64,000 nt of DNA, taken from positions 11,865,340-11,929,339 of the forward strand of contig OY855915.1 in assembly GCA_963693305.1 (NCBI GenBank), given 5' to 3'. Under the pieces are notes generated by a model. That model saw only the letters and a list, made by a program, of their open reading frames with translations, had not been told where the DNA came from and made no database searches. Within the stretch, counting starts at the first letter, position 1; each line of letters opens with the position of its first letter. A program made the position numbers and the translations under genes. Shown here piece by piece: positions 22,238-34,675 of this stretch. This DNA comes from Meandrina meandrites (Eukaryota; Cnidaria; Anthozoa; Scleractinia; Meandrinidae).

Positions 22238-25200
22238 TACTTATCTTATTAAAATTGCTATACTTTTGAATAAGCATGTTGCACTCATGAGCAAAATAAG
22301 TTAATATAGAAATGTCGAAGAAAACGTTATTTGCAATGTTATAGAAGCCAGAAATTGACAAAATGTATAAAAAATTCCTTTGGTATCCAGTGTATGTTAA
22401 TGCACGAAGGCATATGACTATATTTTCTTTAAAGTGCTCAATTTTGAAAATATGAAAAAACTATGCAAGGTTGAAAGGTTTTATCATTGCGATCTTTCGA
22501 AAACTTGTTTTATGGAAATCAAGCATAAAAGTTAAAATTAGCATATTTTACAGACATCGGTTTTTAAAGACCCGCATAATCTGGTTGGCATCGACGCAAA
22601 TTTCTACCAGCTAACAATGTCTCTTTTGCTAAAACATTTTTAGATGTTGCCCAACTTTGATTTACCTTGTGAGTTACCTGTGTGCTGCATTAGGATTCCA
22701 TTTTGTCAGTTACAGACCTTTTACACTTGAAATTACGGATAACAAAACAGTTTACAATCGAGTTACTTATTCACCTGGCTAGAGTATGGAAGCGTCAAAC
22801 AGTCAACATCAACAAAACCCTTCGTCTACATCACAAATTATATTTTTGAACAACTGTAATGAGCTACATAAATGTTTTAATTCATGTCTATTGCTAATCA
22901 ATTTCTTTGTCACTAACCTTTTGTGTCAACTGTGATGTACCAACATACAGCTCGAACGTCAGATCAGATGCGGTACAAAATCACTTTTTTACCAAAACCA
23001 AACAAGAAGTCTTTGTATTTCGTAATGCCTTGTTTGTTGAGGCGGTATTTGAAATACAATCAACTATCAAGCAAAATTCTTCAAACACTGTTTAAAATTT
23101 GGACAAACACACCGAGCTTGCTTGATTTATGATTCAATAGAGCCTCGATAACAATACTTGTCACAAATCAAAAACTGAGGTTATCAAAATTAACAAGAAA
23201 AAAAACTTTTCCGGCGAAATTGAAGAAATTTTATGGTTGACAGAGATTGAATGAGTTTTCCCGATGAAGCCTGAAATTTGCCATATGTTTTTCAATAAAC
23301 GGGTTGTTATGAATTCACAACAAACTCATTAGTGGTTTCTAATAATAGTACTAAACTGGCATTAAAATTTCATGACTCCCTGCTCACACAAAGCACAAAC
23401 AGTTAATGGATTTAAAATAGTATAACTGATTATATCTGCCGTTCTTGTAGATCTATTCGAAAATTGATTTTCGTGAAACACTTCATTTTAGAAAGCAACT
23501 CTATATCATTTTACACATCTTTTTTTTTTTTTACACCAACGAACAACATGAAAAAAAGTTGAAAATCTCAAAAATTAGGGAGTTCCAAGGGAGTGGAAAC
23601 AAATAGTATTTAACCGGTTTGATAGCGATACCTTTAATAGCGGTCAAACTATTAGTGATTTCTTTCACATCATGTCGCTGGCGGAAGTTTAAGTTATTTA
23701 AAAAAAAAAACATGTAAAAATACTAAGAATTAATATTTTTTTTGCATTTTTTTGTAGCTTGTTATATGCACTCTTTGAAATGCCCAAAAGCGAATAGTGT
23801 TAATTAAAGGGCGAAAAATCCGAGTTTTTGCCGCCCAAAGTTCGAATTTGACGACTGAAAAGTGTCCTGAGACGGGATCGAGTTTTGACGTCACGTTGCA
23901 ATAGTGACGAGTCCGAATTTATTGTTTTGTACGGCTCTTCGGGTAGTGAAGGTAGTCTGCAACCAAAGTGACGTCACGAGGTAGTTTTTCCGCGCGATTC
24001 GAAGACCATTTTTGAGAGCAAAATGCGGTAACTTTCATGAGTTATAAAATCGTCAATTTGTTTCCCCTCAATCTTAAACTTTCGGATATTTTCTTTGAAA
24101 TGTCAAATATTGGAAATATGCATTAGAAAATTTCGCTTCATATGCACTTTAATTCATTCATTCATTCATTCATTCATTCATTCATTCATTCATTCATTCA
24201 TTCATTCATTCATTCATTCATTCATTCATTTATACTTTCTTTCTTTCTTTCATTCACTTGACATCGGATCCATTTATTCAGTAAGTTATTCAGTTTGCTG
24301 GTTCGTATCCTCGTTCTTCAGTCTTGAATCCATTTTTGTCATATTTTTTTTTCATATATTGCCAATATTGTACAGGACTACAAACGTAACAATCCAAACG
24401 CAACTACATTCGCTTACAAAAACATACACGCACGAAGCTAATTACTCGAAACCAAAAAAATATATATATATCAATACTGAAATCGACGAAATCGTTTTAG
24501 TTCACTTGCCTGTTTGATTGGAATCCTCAGTTTGACGTGAAATTCCATGTCGCAAAACAAAAGCCTTGAAAATCACATTATTTTAAACGGAACCATTTTA
24601 CTGAAGCATCTTTGTAAATTTAATCCAATCGATAAAAGGAAGCTATATGTTTGTGGTTTATTAGGCGGATTTGGCATAACCGCATGGCGTCACTTTCCAT
24701 TCACTAAATGTTTTATAAATTACACTGAAATTACTGTGTTGCACAAAGAATTCTGTCGAGCATATCACTATCACGTTTGCATGTTCTGTGTCGATTCTGT
24801 GTATTCTTTTTCTATGTAGTATTTCATGTATTTTCGTTGTGCTATTTTGCAACAAGTTTGTTTATAATAACCGTGACGAGCTTTCTCTACATTGCCCATC
24901 AAATTTTAAAGCGGATTTGAAGAAGACACAACCAGTTGTTTGTTGACTTCGCTGAGTCAAAGTTGCATCTGGCAAAAGGCATTCACACGCTGACATTATT
25001 GTAAAAAACACAGAAATACAAGCCGTAGGCTCAAGCCAGCCATTAATTATTTATCGATATTTAGATGTGCTTGAAACGCAGGTTGTGTGTGCGATACTTG
25101 CCAACTGTTTTTGGCACTCTGCAGTCATTAGCTTCAAAGATAAAATTAAAACTTCGTTGTCATTGAAAAGCCTAGAAGCATCGGTCTCAGAAGATACTTA

Positions 25201-25864
25201 AATGCTGCTTGGTTAATACTACTGTCATATCATTGTCTGACCTTACTTACCCGTCTTTGCTGTTCAGCTTTTTCCATTAGGACTAACTAACGATCCTTGA
25301 ACCAACTTGAAGTCTTGTTGTTAGCAGTCACTCACGTACTAGGACACAAACAATCTTTTCTACCTTGTAGGTCGTTTTAATGAAAGACACTACTATGAAT
25401 AAACTCCTAAATATGCTTCAATTTGGAAACAGGTTGACGTTGATTTAATCCTAATAACCAAGACAATGGGTTGTATATATCACATAACGAAGCAGTTTAT
25501 CACTAAACACAACACTAGTCTGGCCAACTTCCATTTGTGGTTTAACCTCTGGGTCACATTCTTTGCTATGATAAGGGTCGGTAGTGATACACTTGGGACC
25601 TGAAATGGCGGGAGTACATTTACCACACTTAGAGGTATCACGTACAAATGCTCAGAGGTAGCGAAGGAAAAAATAGTTATTGTTTTAAGCCATAGTACGC
25701 GAAATAAACATCATTCGAAATGTCAATTAAAACAATTTAAAATTAATTTCGTTCTAATATCCTTGAAATCTAAATTGGTGGGAAATGATATAGGCCATTA
25801 ACATCAACTATAAACAATAAAATAATAATTAAAAATATTGAATTTCAAGCTTTTTGTTTAGGCG
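22238..25864. other. No gene recognised; simple repeat inside
   Basis: Long AT-rich stretch. None of its open frames (22907-23132 plus, 24095-24517 plus, 24547-24819 plus) carries a domain that I know, and the 24095 frame is mostly microsatellite. Nothing else is supported. Confidence 0.4.
24151..24232 (+). repeat. (ATTC)n microsatellite
   Basis: About 20 uninterrupted ATTC units, followed by a short TTTC array. Confidence 0.95.
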
Positions 25865-25950
25865 CTAGACGTTCTCGAGGGCAGTTTTCGGAATAGGTTC
25901 TGGCCGTGGCAAATCTACGTAGTTAGGCGTGTTCAGTTCATGAGAGATTT
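25865..25950 (-). CDS. Candidate last coding exon, unknown gene
   Basis: After a good acceptor (CTTACTCCTTTCAG, minus strand) the sequence is open for 28 codons to a TAG. It reads as a polar, Pro-rich tail containing LNTPNYVDLPRPEP. A Tyr-Val-Asp-Leu motif in a polar C-terminus would suit a cytoplasmic tail. I could not find a matching upstream exon to the right, and the same DNA is also open on the other strand. This is a weak prediction. Confidence 0.25.
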
Positions 25951-27035
25951 CTGAAAGGAGTAAGACGTAAGTATTTCCGGTACTTAGAGAAGGCACTTAT
26001 TGACACAAGCTATCGGACTGTGGTATTTGTTTTTCCAGTGTCTCTTCCTAAACTTTATCACATTGATTTTAAATTTAGATTTCAGTTCACTTGTCAACAA
26101 CAAAAATAATTCTAGGTACATTTTAGTTGGTTCAACAATATGGCAAAATAGCAACGATGGGTTACAAAAGCGAGATAAATCGTCAGTCCATCCTTTAAGG
26201 GTTTTTTTGAACAATTTGAAACATTCTTAACATAAGAGGCGCTAAAATTAATGATTATAGTGAAATTACAGCGAAGACTTCATTAGCGACCCCCTCGGGA
26301 ATTTGAAAAAAGTGGTCATAACTGAAACTAAATTTGGTGTGTGCTACAGTATCTCAATGGTGTGCGTTAATAAAATTATCAGCATTAATTAAAATCTAAG
26401 GTATCGCCGGTTTCCATAAGAAAAGCAACCAGCAGTGTTACCGCCACTCCGTCACAAGTTACGCCCACCCCTCCCCTGCTAGTCAGTTACCGGTACCCAT
26501 TTAGGGACCTCCCAGTTCGGATGTCTAAAGAACTAACCATTACCTCACTGCGCTTCCAGTGTAAGTCAGGAAGGTATGATGCGAGGTAGAAAGCGGAGTG
26601 AAAAGGTTCGGGCCTGCAAGTGCAATCATAAAAAAAACTTCCCGTATTCATTTACACCAAAGAGGTCAGCATAAATAAAGCTCCAGACACTAATCTGTAA
26701 TACAAATGTCTTTATTTCCGATCAACCGCAAAATTAAAGAAAACTCACCTACACGGTACATTTGAAATATACCCATTTTGAGTGATTCCAGTATTAAAAT
26801 TCTGAACGGCGGACATGACAGTAATGAGCTGTCGTTATAAATGGGAGTGACGCCAAAGATTAAGTCAGCCTTCGTCACCCTTGTGAAAAATACCTCACTG
26901 ACAGACCAGATGTTTCTCTTTGCGCGCGCTCAAGGAAATGTGAGAATTGACCCGCATTCCATAGTGATGACGTAGATCAACAGATAAGTGTCGTTGATGC
27001 GATTACGCAACAGTCAATCAGGAACAATATACGAA
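25951..27035. other. No gene recognised
   Basis: No supported exon. The minus-strand frame 26690-26878 ends near a GTGAGT donor but shows no domain. Confidence 0.35.
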
Positions 27036-27039
27036 ATTC

Positions 27040-27185
27040 TGTATATACAGCCTGCGAGCAGGCCCTCTTCGGGCTTCGGTGAGCGAAACGAACCGCTGAA
27101 TCGGCGATCGAAGAGCTCGCGGGCTCGCTTCGCCGCTCGCAAACGGACCCCGGATTGAACCACGGACTTTCTTCGAGCGGGGAAA
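27040..27185. repeat. GC-rich interspersed repeat with GCCTGCGAGCAGGC
   Basis: A short palindrome GCCTGCGAGCAGGC leads into about 130 bp of GC-rich sequence with CTCGCGGGCTCGCTTCGCC. This is far from the local base composition and reminiscent of a repeat common in corals. Borders and class are not clear. Confidence 0.4.
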
Positions 27186-27443
27186 GAATTGGACGAGCCC
27201 GTAAATTGTCAATGAAATCGAACTGAATCGAATATAACATTGATACATGTAATAAGAATTGTCCTGATTTGCACTTCTTCCCAGGGTTTTTTCCGGGAAT
27301 TTACAAAGGTAAAGCCCAGGGAACGAGTTTGATGTCCCATCGAATGCAAACATTTAGACAAGAAATCAAATACAAACAGCGGCAACAAACATAACACTTG
27401 GACTACACATGGTTTGAAGAAGTAATCTAAAATTAACTTGACG

Positions 27444-27471
27444 TTTCGCATGCTACAGCACGCATCTTCAG
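27444..27471 (-). other. CTGAAGA / stem / GAAA motif
   Basis: On the minus strand the order is CTGAAGA, T, GCGTGC, loop TGTA, GCATGC, GAAA. Same arrangement as at 14109, 28195 and 48226, with a different stem sequence of equal pairing. Confidence 0.55.
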
Positions 27472-28154
27472 AAGTGACGGTTACAAAAAAACGAAAGATT
27501 TAAAAACTTAAAAATATAAAGCGAGATACTGGTAACCAACTAACCAATAATGATAACATTTTCTCTTGGTGAGAGCTAATAAAGCCACAGCTTTTCACTG
27601 CCAACGTTAAACAATGTTTCTTTCATTTTGCAATGTAAGTCACATCGTCCACTAGCTAGGACCTGGAAATGGTCTCATTTGATGATGTGGCCAGTGGAGA
27701 TTGCGTGATCAGCAACAGCGGAGGTGTGACCAACTTGAGTAAGGACTTTAAAATGCTCGGCCGTTCTGTGATGCAGTCGTCGCTTTGTTTAATTTGCCAA
27801 TATAGAAGGCGTCACAGTCCCAGTAATTACTTTGCATGATGAAGTACATATATGAGCAGCAGTATAAGCAGAAAAGATGAAAATATTTTGGTGGTGTTCC
27901 AAAACTGTTTTTATTTTTTTCTTTCACTTACACTCAAATCGCTGCCCCGACTCCGCAATACAACAATGCATAACGCTCTAGACACACGTACGCGTTACGG
28001 ACCTATGTGTTAAGTTAGCTCAAAGGGCGAGAGTTCAACACACGGGCGGGCGCGGGCACGATTTTTTCTTCTTTTTTCCCCCAAGAAGCTAATAATTATT
28101 AATATTATTTTGCTCAATATTCGTACATTGCATGCATTATGTTTTAAAACCCAG

Positions 28155-28396
28155 TTAAAAATTTTAGAGCCATTAGTTTCACATTATACTGGCCCTGAAG
28201 AAAACTAGCTCTGCTAGTTGAAATATTGCCAATAAATTTTGCCCTTCTGCCGTAGTACTGGCCTTGCAATCAATTTGGTTTTATCTGCACTTAACGTGAC
28301 GTCTGGTACGAGCATTTCCTTTACAAGAGATCCGGCAACCAACAAGTCAAGTAGTTTTATTCTTCGTTGCGTGGTCCTCTGCATCCAAACATTTTC
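28155..28396 (+). mobile_element. Insertion of 242 bp with 10-bp target duplication
   Basis: The decamer TAAAACCCAG occurs directly before (28145-28154) and at the end (28397-28406). The related site in the other duplicate (around 45637) has a single similar TAAAACCCA and no insert, so this is a dated insertion. The insert carries the CTGAAGA/stem/GAAA motif. It looks like a non-autonomous retroelement, possibly Penelope-related. Confidence 0.7.
28195..28223 (+). other. CTGAAGA / stem / GAAA motif
   Basis: CTGAAGA, A, AACTAGC, loop TCT, GCTAGTT, GAAA. It lies within the 242-bp insertion, which ties this motif to a mobile element. Confidence 0.6.
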
Positions 28397-28457
28397 TAAA
28401 ACCCAGGCTTACCAGGAGCCCGCGTTCATTTCGTGACAAGGTCAACAAGTGCTTTCT

Positions 28458-28980
28458 GGACTGGACTCTAGACTAGGCTATGAACTTTTTTTAATAAAGT
28501 TAACTAAAAAATTATAACAAACTATTATAAGCCAGGGTGGATATCGTGAATTTTGAAATTTCACAAAAATGTCACGAAATCTCAAAATTCTTGCAAAAAC
28601 CTGCTTGATTTCCACCATGTTTCGGTAAAACACACTTTGAAAAAATACCCGGTAATTTTAGGCAAATCCAGGACGTTTGGTTACTGTTGCGTGAAGGCTG
28701 CGAGGTTTGAAGTGAACACGTTATCATGTCGTGCTGACTGTGGACAGTACATCTGGTACATTGTGCAATTGTACCTCTTAATAGACTTAAACGCTGAATA
28801 TGCTATTAAACATCGCTATGATTTCAAGAATTTTGAGATTTCGTGACATTTTTGTGAAATTTCAAACTTCACGATATCCACTCTGTCTAATAATAGTTTG
28901 TTATAATTTTTTAGTTAATCATTAACTTTTATAATTAACTTGATCAAAAAACGTTCATAGCCCAGTCCAGAGTCCAGTCC
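28458..28980. mobile_element. Foldback element with about 145-bp arms
   Basis: The outer ends GGACTGGACTCTAGACTAGG and its inverted partner, the AT-rich middle (ACAAACTATTATAA) and the inner GGATATCGTGAA and CACGAAATCTCAAAATTCTT blocks all recur in reverse order to the right of a 225-bp centre. The equivalent position in the 45-kb duplicate lacks it. No protein. Confidence 0.75.
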
Positions 28981-29666
28981 ATGTTTTCCAGCTGGCCCTT
29001 TCTAAACCATTCAAAAATGAAAATGCTCGCATCCCATGCTCTTGACATAGCTGATAACTATCTCATCACTCATTGCTTCAGTATGTTTCACACTTGAAGA
29101 CATTTTTTAAAATTTCATCTTCGTCAAGTTTAGTTATTCATTGGTCACCGGAATAACAAATAAAAGTCTACGACCTAAGGAAGGAGGATCGACCGAGCGA
29201 GTGATTGCGCTCGTCTACTAAAACCCGTTTTTTGCTTTCTGCAAAATAGTCGTAAAAAGGGTTTCATCGGGCAAGATTGACGAAACCATAAAATTTATTA
29301 CAGGGCGTTTAAGAACTTTGCTTTGGAAACCGAAATACGGTAACACAATGATTACATCTCTTTTGGCAACAGTTTCTGAACGACTGTCCCTATGTCTGTA
29401 GAAAACATCATTCATATTGTAGGAAATTATGCCTTTCAAGTAGCCAATTAGAAGCAATGTTTTCCTTAGATCAGCGAGAGCAGCCTGTAATGAAGAGAAT
29501 GTCTAAGCTAAGTCCTTTTACCTTACAAAATAATTATAACGTGAAGCCTTGACCTACTTGGAAACATCAGCAGTTCGTGAACATGAACTGCATGAAGCTG
29601 AATTGATGTCTCGCTCTGGTGATAAAATACCACACATTTGGCAATTACTAGCATTTCCTTTTTCAC

Positions 29667-30841
29667 TTAGTAAAAAATGCCAAAAATAATATTTTTATCG
29701 TCTGAAGATAAAGACAAGAGGCACGCCCATGCGTATAACAGAAGACTCACAACTAATCCCACAATAGGTGTAAACCAACCTGATGGAGAGAAAAGAAAGT
29801 TTACTCGTTAATAACTGAGTTTAGCTCCGGGCAGGTAGTTAGTATAAATCAATCGATCAGTCAATAAGCTTAAACACTAGTTCGTTGTAGTTAGCACTGT
29901 TCAGGGAAGAGGGTGATAAAGGGTATTTTCGTGAACCGTGATCGGCCCTGTATATTTCCCGTTACTAAAAGTGAAAATGGTTATTTTTTTCCTCATGAAT
30001 TGAGATTTCCGTAGTCGCCGTAAATCGTGATTTTCCGAAATGTTCTCTTTCATTTTCCGTGAAGCGTGAAATACCAATGTTGTATTTTTCGTGAATTGTG
30101 AAAGGGCTGTTTTGTTTTCCGTGGAACGTGATCTATACCCGCTTTTGCCACCCTCGAGGTAGCCAAAGTGATGAGTTTGGCTAACAGTGTTGAATGAAAT
30201 AAGTAGTAGTCATCCGTGAAAAACTTTAAGCCGCAGCTCAAGAAGGTCAGTTTCACCATCCTTAGAAACAGATGAACAGTTAAAACTCAAATACTGACAT
30301 GTTGACACCACACTAGAAGTACATAGCTTAAAGAATAAACAGACATCTGTCGCTAGCTTGACGCGATTAAAGAGATCCGCGCGCGTAGTTCTCCTGTTTG
30401 GTTGATTATTTTGTCTTTTGGGCGGGAAATCATTTGATATTCGACTTATAGCCAATCAGGGCTAGTGCACGGACTTCTTTTCTGCTACGTCATCGATATC
30501 AGATAGCAGCATTTTATCTCCTTCAACATACGACAAGAAACTGCTTTCTAAGAGTAATATACAGTCTCTATTGTTGGTGTTTACTTACAAATTTCATCAT
30601 TATAGTTTGCTTCTAAGCATAATTGTTGCTGTTCCTCGGATTGTCGCTCACTAGCCCCTTGGAAGCATTCAGGAGTTTCCGAAATTGGCGGTGGAATGAT
30701 CGGTTTCTCTCGTGCTGGAAGACTGAGGGTTCTTCTGGAGCGATGCGACGCTAGAGGTGGAGGAGGATTGAAGGAATTGCTTCGGAAAGCGCGTGTTTGT
30801 ACGTTGGTCGTGGGCAGAGAGAGCGTGACACGGTCAGACAT
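29667..30841 (-). CDS. Small tail-anchored membrane protein, subtype A copy 2
   Basis: Family not recognised; function unknown. The coding exons are 30589-30841 and 29667-29779, with donor GTAAGT, acceptor CCATCAG and phase 1, giving 121 aa. It starts MSDRVTLSLP like the 4-kb copy and is nearly identical to it through the cores RSNSFNPPPP and RRTLSLPAREKP. It then diverges into a Gln/Glu-rich linker. The last exon gives the helix WFTPIVGLVVSLLLYAWAC and a polar tail of about 18 residues. An acceptor-like TTTATAG lies 36 nt before the ATG, the same position class as in the other copies, so a 5' non-coding exon is likely. Conservation of the N-terminal half against drift in the linker argues for selection on the basic Ser/Pro core. 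Confidence 0.75.
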
Positions 30842-30899
30842 GGCGTTACTGCGAATAAATGAGCGAGTATTGAACACTATAAAGAATAATTAAAGAAGA

Positions 30900-33800
30900 T
30901 GAATAAGAGCTCTAAGGTAAAAAGGCCAAAAAAGAAAAGTAGCAACATTAGCAAGTAACTGAAGTAGCTGTTATATGAAAGGTTCACAATTTTGGGCAAA
31001 TGTACTTTAAAGGTCTTTAAGCTAAGGACAGAAACTGATTACTCTTAGAAATACTTGCTTTTTCTTTTTTCTCTTTTGATCACTAAACGACCATTTTCCG
31101 TGCAATCTGCCGTGTCGCTTGCGGTTTAAGCTGGTTAAACATAATTAATCGGAAGCTACTAATGTAGCAAATTAGGCGACGGTTCGGCGTCATCGAAGAC
31201 AATTGATCGGAAATAAAAACAATTTAACCTGTGGGCAAAAAATTGTATTTTTTCTCAATGCCGTATCGTTATATTGTTATACTCAAGAAAGATGTTCCGA
31301 ACACTTCCTGATCAAACGCTGTCAAATATTATTTTATACTTATCGTTTGTGTCAGGAAAATACAATAAAGAGGATTATGAATCTGAGCTTTCACTATAAA
31401 ATAAAAACAAAAATACATTTGGAAAAGCATTTTCCCCCAACACGTTATTTTCTTAAAGGAATCCGATAAAATATGATGTCAAAAGGTGATAACATCAGCC
31501 TTTTTTGCTAATTCGTCGTTGAGAGCGAAACGATAGATGATTTAAGGAATAAATTCATACGAAGAAAATCAAACCAAATGAAGGGATAAAAACACAAAAA
31601 ATTAACATTTTATATCCCATTTCCCAGTTTAGTGTGAGCATATTGGAGCTCTGTCTTGTTGATATCGGGCGCCCGCTCGCCCGTGGTTATTTCATGGAAA
31701 GATATTGTCGTCAGGGTATACTATCAAATATCACGTCGAATACACAAACTGAGTAAAGCACTTAGGCTTTAAAATTCTTAAAATTTGCTAGCACGTTTTA
31801 ATAATTAGTTTTCGGGTATGTGATGGTTTAGGCGATAATATCCTTATTTACTGCTAACGTGACGTCATAGAGTACGATACCACAGTCTTACTTGAGGTTT
31901 AAATTCAAACGAGAGCAAATCAGCCAAATTGATGGAGAACAACGCTAAATATAAACAGAACAAAAAAACACAAAATGCAAAAACTAAAAAGGCGTGATAC
32001 GCTAATGTGAGATTAAAAAATTATGTTAATCTAGTGTGGCAAGATATATGGTGTCTTGTCCATATCCGGCAGTACTGGCGCGTATCTTTATTTTACCCGA
32101 CTAACAGAATTGGATTCGTAGTCACTGACTTAAGCAGTAAATAAATAAATGAATACAAAATGGTTTAGAAAAAGTGGTCTGGTTCAACTGAGGTGAGTTT
32201 CCCGATGAATTAATATGTCGATTCTGCCAGTTTGCTTTTTGTTATTTTTCGGTCTACCTTGAGTTATGTATTGTTTTGTATTGCGGCCATTTGTGAAACA
32301 ACTGATGTTGAAAACAGCGGCAATGGATAAAATGTTTACCAAGTTGGAGACCTCTTTTTGAAAAATAAAGCGTATTTTGCAAAGATTTACTCACCTTTCA
32401 ATACGCATTCAATCCCAATACGTTCACTTCGAAGATAAACTGAACTTTATATTCCAGTCTCGCGAGTAAAATAACAAACCTCTTGATTCAGTCAAAACTC
32501 TGTGGAACATATGTTCGTTGAAAAATATTCACGCAAAATGTGACATCACAGGTGAGGCCCACGCAAATAAATCACGATACCCATCTAGTATCAGCTCATA
32601 ATTAATAACTTTACAGGATACCGCCAAGGAGACTTCCGACTTTTATTGAAGAAAGACTCTTTTTTATCGGAAACATATCTACACGTCAGCTATTATCAAA
32701 CTAATGGCATCCCTGAGCGCAATGTTCACGGTTTTAACGCGGCATAATTAATTTGAAGAAGATTCGAATTTGTCATACATCTGTGACTTCTATACACCCA
32801 GCAGGAAACATTGTATTAATAATAAGCTTAATGTAAATATTGATTCACGAGCTGAATCTCATGCAAATTAGCGAGAAGTGAGGTTTGATGTTGAAATTAA
32901 TCCAACAAGTGGTGAATACATACTCCGACTCGTCAGTATTGTCTAATACGGTTTGTGTTCTACTGACGCAAGCGTCTCAAGCGATCCATAGTATAAGCCC
33001 TCTGGGATCTCATCCATTACCCGCAGAAAGTATCGACCACAACTGTCAATAAATCACTTTTGTTATTTATGTTACAGCTGACACCGATGTTTTGGGGAAC
33101 CAAACTGATCATCAAAAAAAAACTGATTGTACAAACAATTTCTCAAAAGCAAGCGTAAAAGAAATATGTGGCGATTAGTAAGACGAATTCGTGGTTTGAT
33201 CTCATGACAGCAAGGGACAAAAATACTTAAGAAGAAAAATGGCAAAATCGTTGTCGAATATTTTAAATAGGCAAATTGATCCAACCCGGAAGAAAAATGT
33301 TTCAATGTTCTTAAAAAAAAACGTTAAAACCTGTCCTCTGCACCACCCTGAGCTGCCCTAGCCTAATGTACCCTAGTCTAATTTGCTCTACCCCAGTTCA
33401 CTCTCTCGTCTACCGTATTCTAGTCTATCCTACTACAGTTCCCTAGTCCAGCACTATCCTGCTCTACTCTAGTCATAACTTAGTTCACACATTAATGAAA
33501 CGCAAAACGCGGGGAACGCGTAAACAAATATACGTAAAATGTTAAAAACTGAAAGCAATAAATCCTGGGCCAAACGAAAACGAGAGACCCTGATAAATGA
33601 CGTTCGAAAGTTCATCTATGACAGACTATCAGGGTAGAAGGGAAAGAGAGGTTGACAAAAATCACGCAATGCACCAGGGGTGAGGGTGTTCAAATTCGAT
33701 GAGAGCACATGACACTTTTTGGCCAAACGCAAGCGGGAGTTTCGCAGGCTTGACGGAAGGCAGAAAAGGAACAAAAGCGCAAAAAGTGATGTAAAATGGA

Positions 33801-34630
33801 AATAAGAAACATTACGGACAAAGGAACACGGTGCATGCGCTGTAAAAGTGTTTGTAAATCGACAGCTGTTTAAACAGACCGTTGAATATGACTGAATGTT
33901 AATGAGCCAGACGATCTAATGCCTGGTTACTAAGCTACGAGCGTTCCACGAACAGCCGTTCTAGTCATAAGAAAAAAAAATCTGTGGAAAAACTGTGTTT
34001 AATGAACAAATACATGACAACAAATACCAGAAAAAGATCAATCATATGTCAAAGTTGGTGGAAACGATGTTCACGATTATAACGCGCTAAAAATGTGGGT
34101 AAGGCTTTCATGTTCCGTTTCAATATTAATATTCATGGCAAAATGGGACCAGGGAAGCAAGTCAGGATAATCGAGGCTCGACTGTATTGTGTCGACGTCT
34201 ATTGTAGATTTTGGTATTTCGAGGCGCGTTGCGTTGCGTTCTTTACAACAAGCCATTTATTATAGTATTTTTAAATGTTGCAAACTGAGCTGAAGTTAAC
34301 ATCAATAAGTGTTTCAGTGTTGACATGAATAGTAGTACTTTCCTAAGCCATTGTTTTAGGAGAGGTGGTCATCTTGGTGATGCCTAACATCATTGATTTT
34401 AATTCTCTTGAAATCTTCAATTGTGCTTTAAATCTGAAAACGCAGGGGTCTAAAGTTTATCGAATTTTACCCAAAACTATAATTAAAACCATATCGCCTG
34501 CTAAGTAGACAAAGGCATGAAAATTCAAAAACTATGGTCATCGATATATACATTATATAACAGTTTGTAGAAAAGAATAAATACAGTTTAATAAGACCTT
34601 TTTCAGCACGACTTCTTTCTTTTAAGGTGT
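30900..34630. other. No gene recognised
   Basis: About 3.7 kb without a domain-bearing frame. At 33340-33480 a degenerate CTAGTCTACCCT-like low-order repeat is visible. Nothing else is supported. Confidence 0.4.
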
Positions 34631-34675
34631 GTGTCATATGAAAATGGTGGGTAAATGAGTCTCATAGCAATATCA

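Larger units (their letters stand above)
27831..29325. repeat. Segmental duplication, copy 1
   Basis: This stretch is a diverged direct copy of 45077-46015. Shared blocks include TTTGCATGATGAAGTACAT, AATGCATAACGCTCTAGACA, GAGAGTTCAACACACGGGCG, CATTGCATGCATTATGTT, CCCATGCTCTTGACATAGCT and AAAAGTCTACGACC. Relative to copy 2 it has gained two insertions (28155-28396 and 28458-28980). It lies just downstream of the family gene at 29667-30841. No gene can be read in either copy. Confidence 0.75.

Noticed and set aside
33340..33480. CTAGTCTACCCT-like array as a CRISPR or satellite
   Set aside because: Units are irregular in length and sequence, the host is an animal, and no true tandem order could be confirmed.
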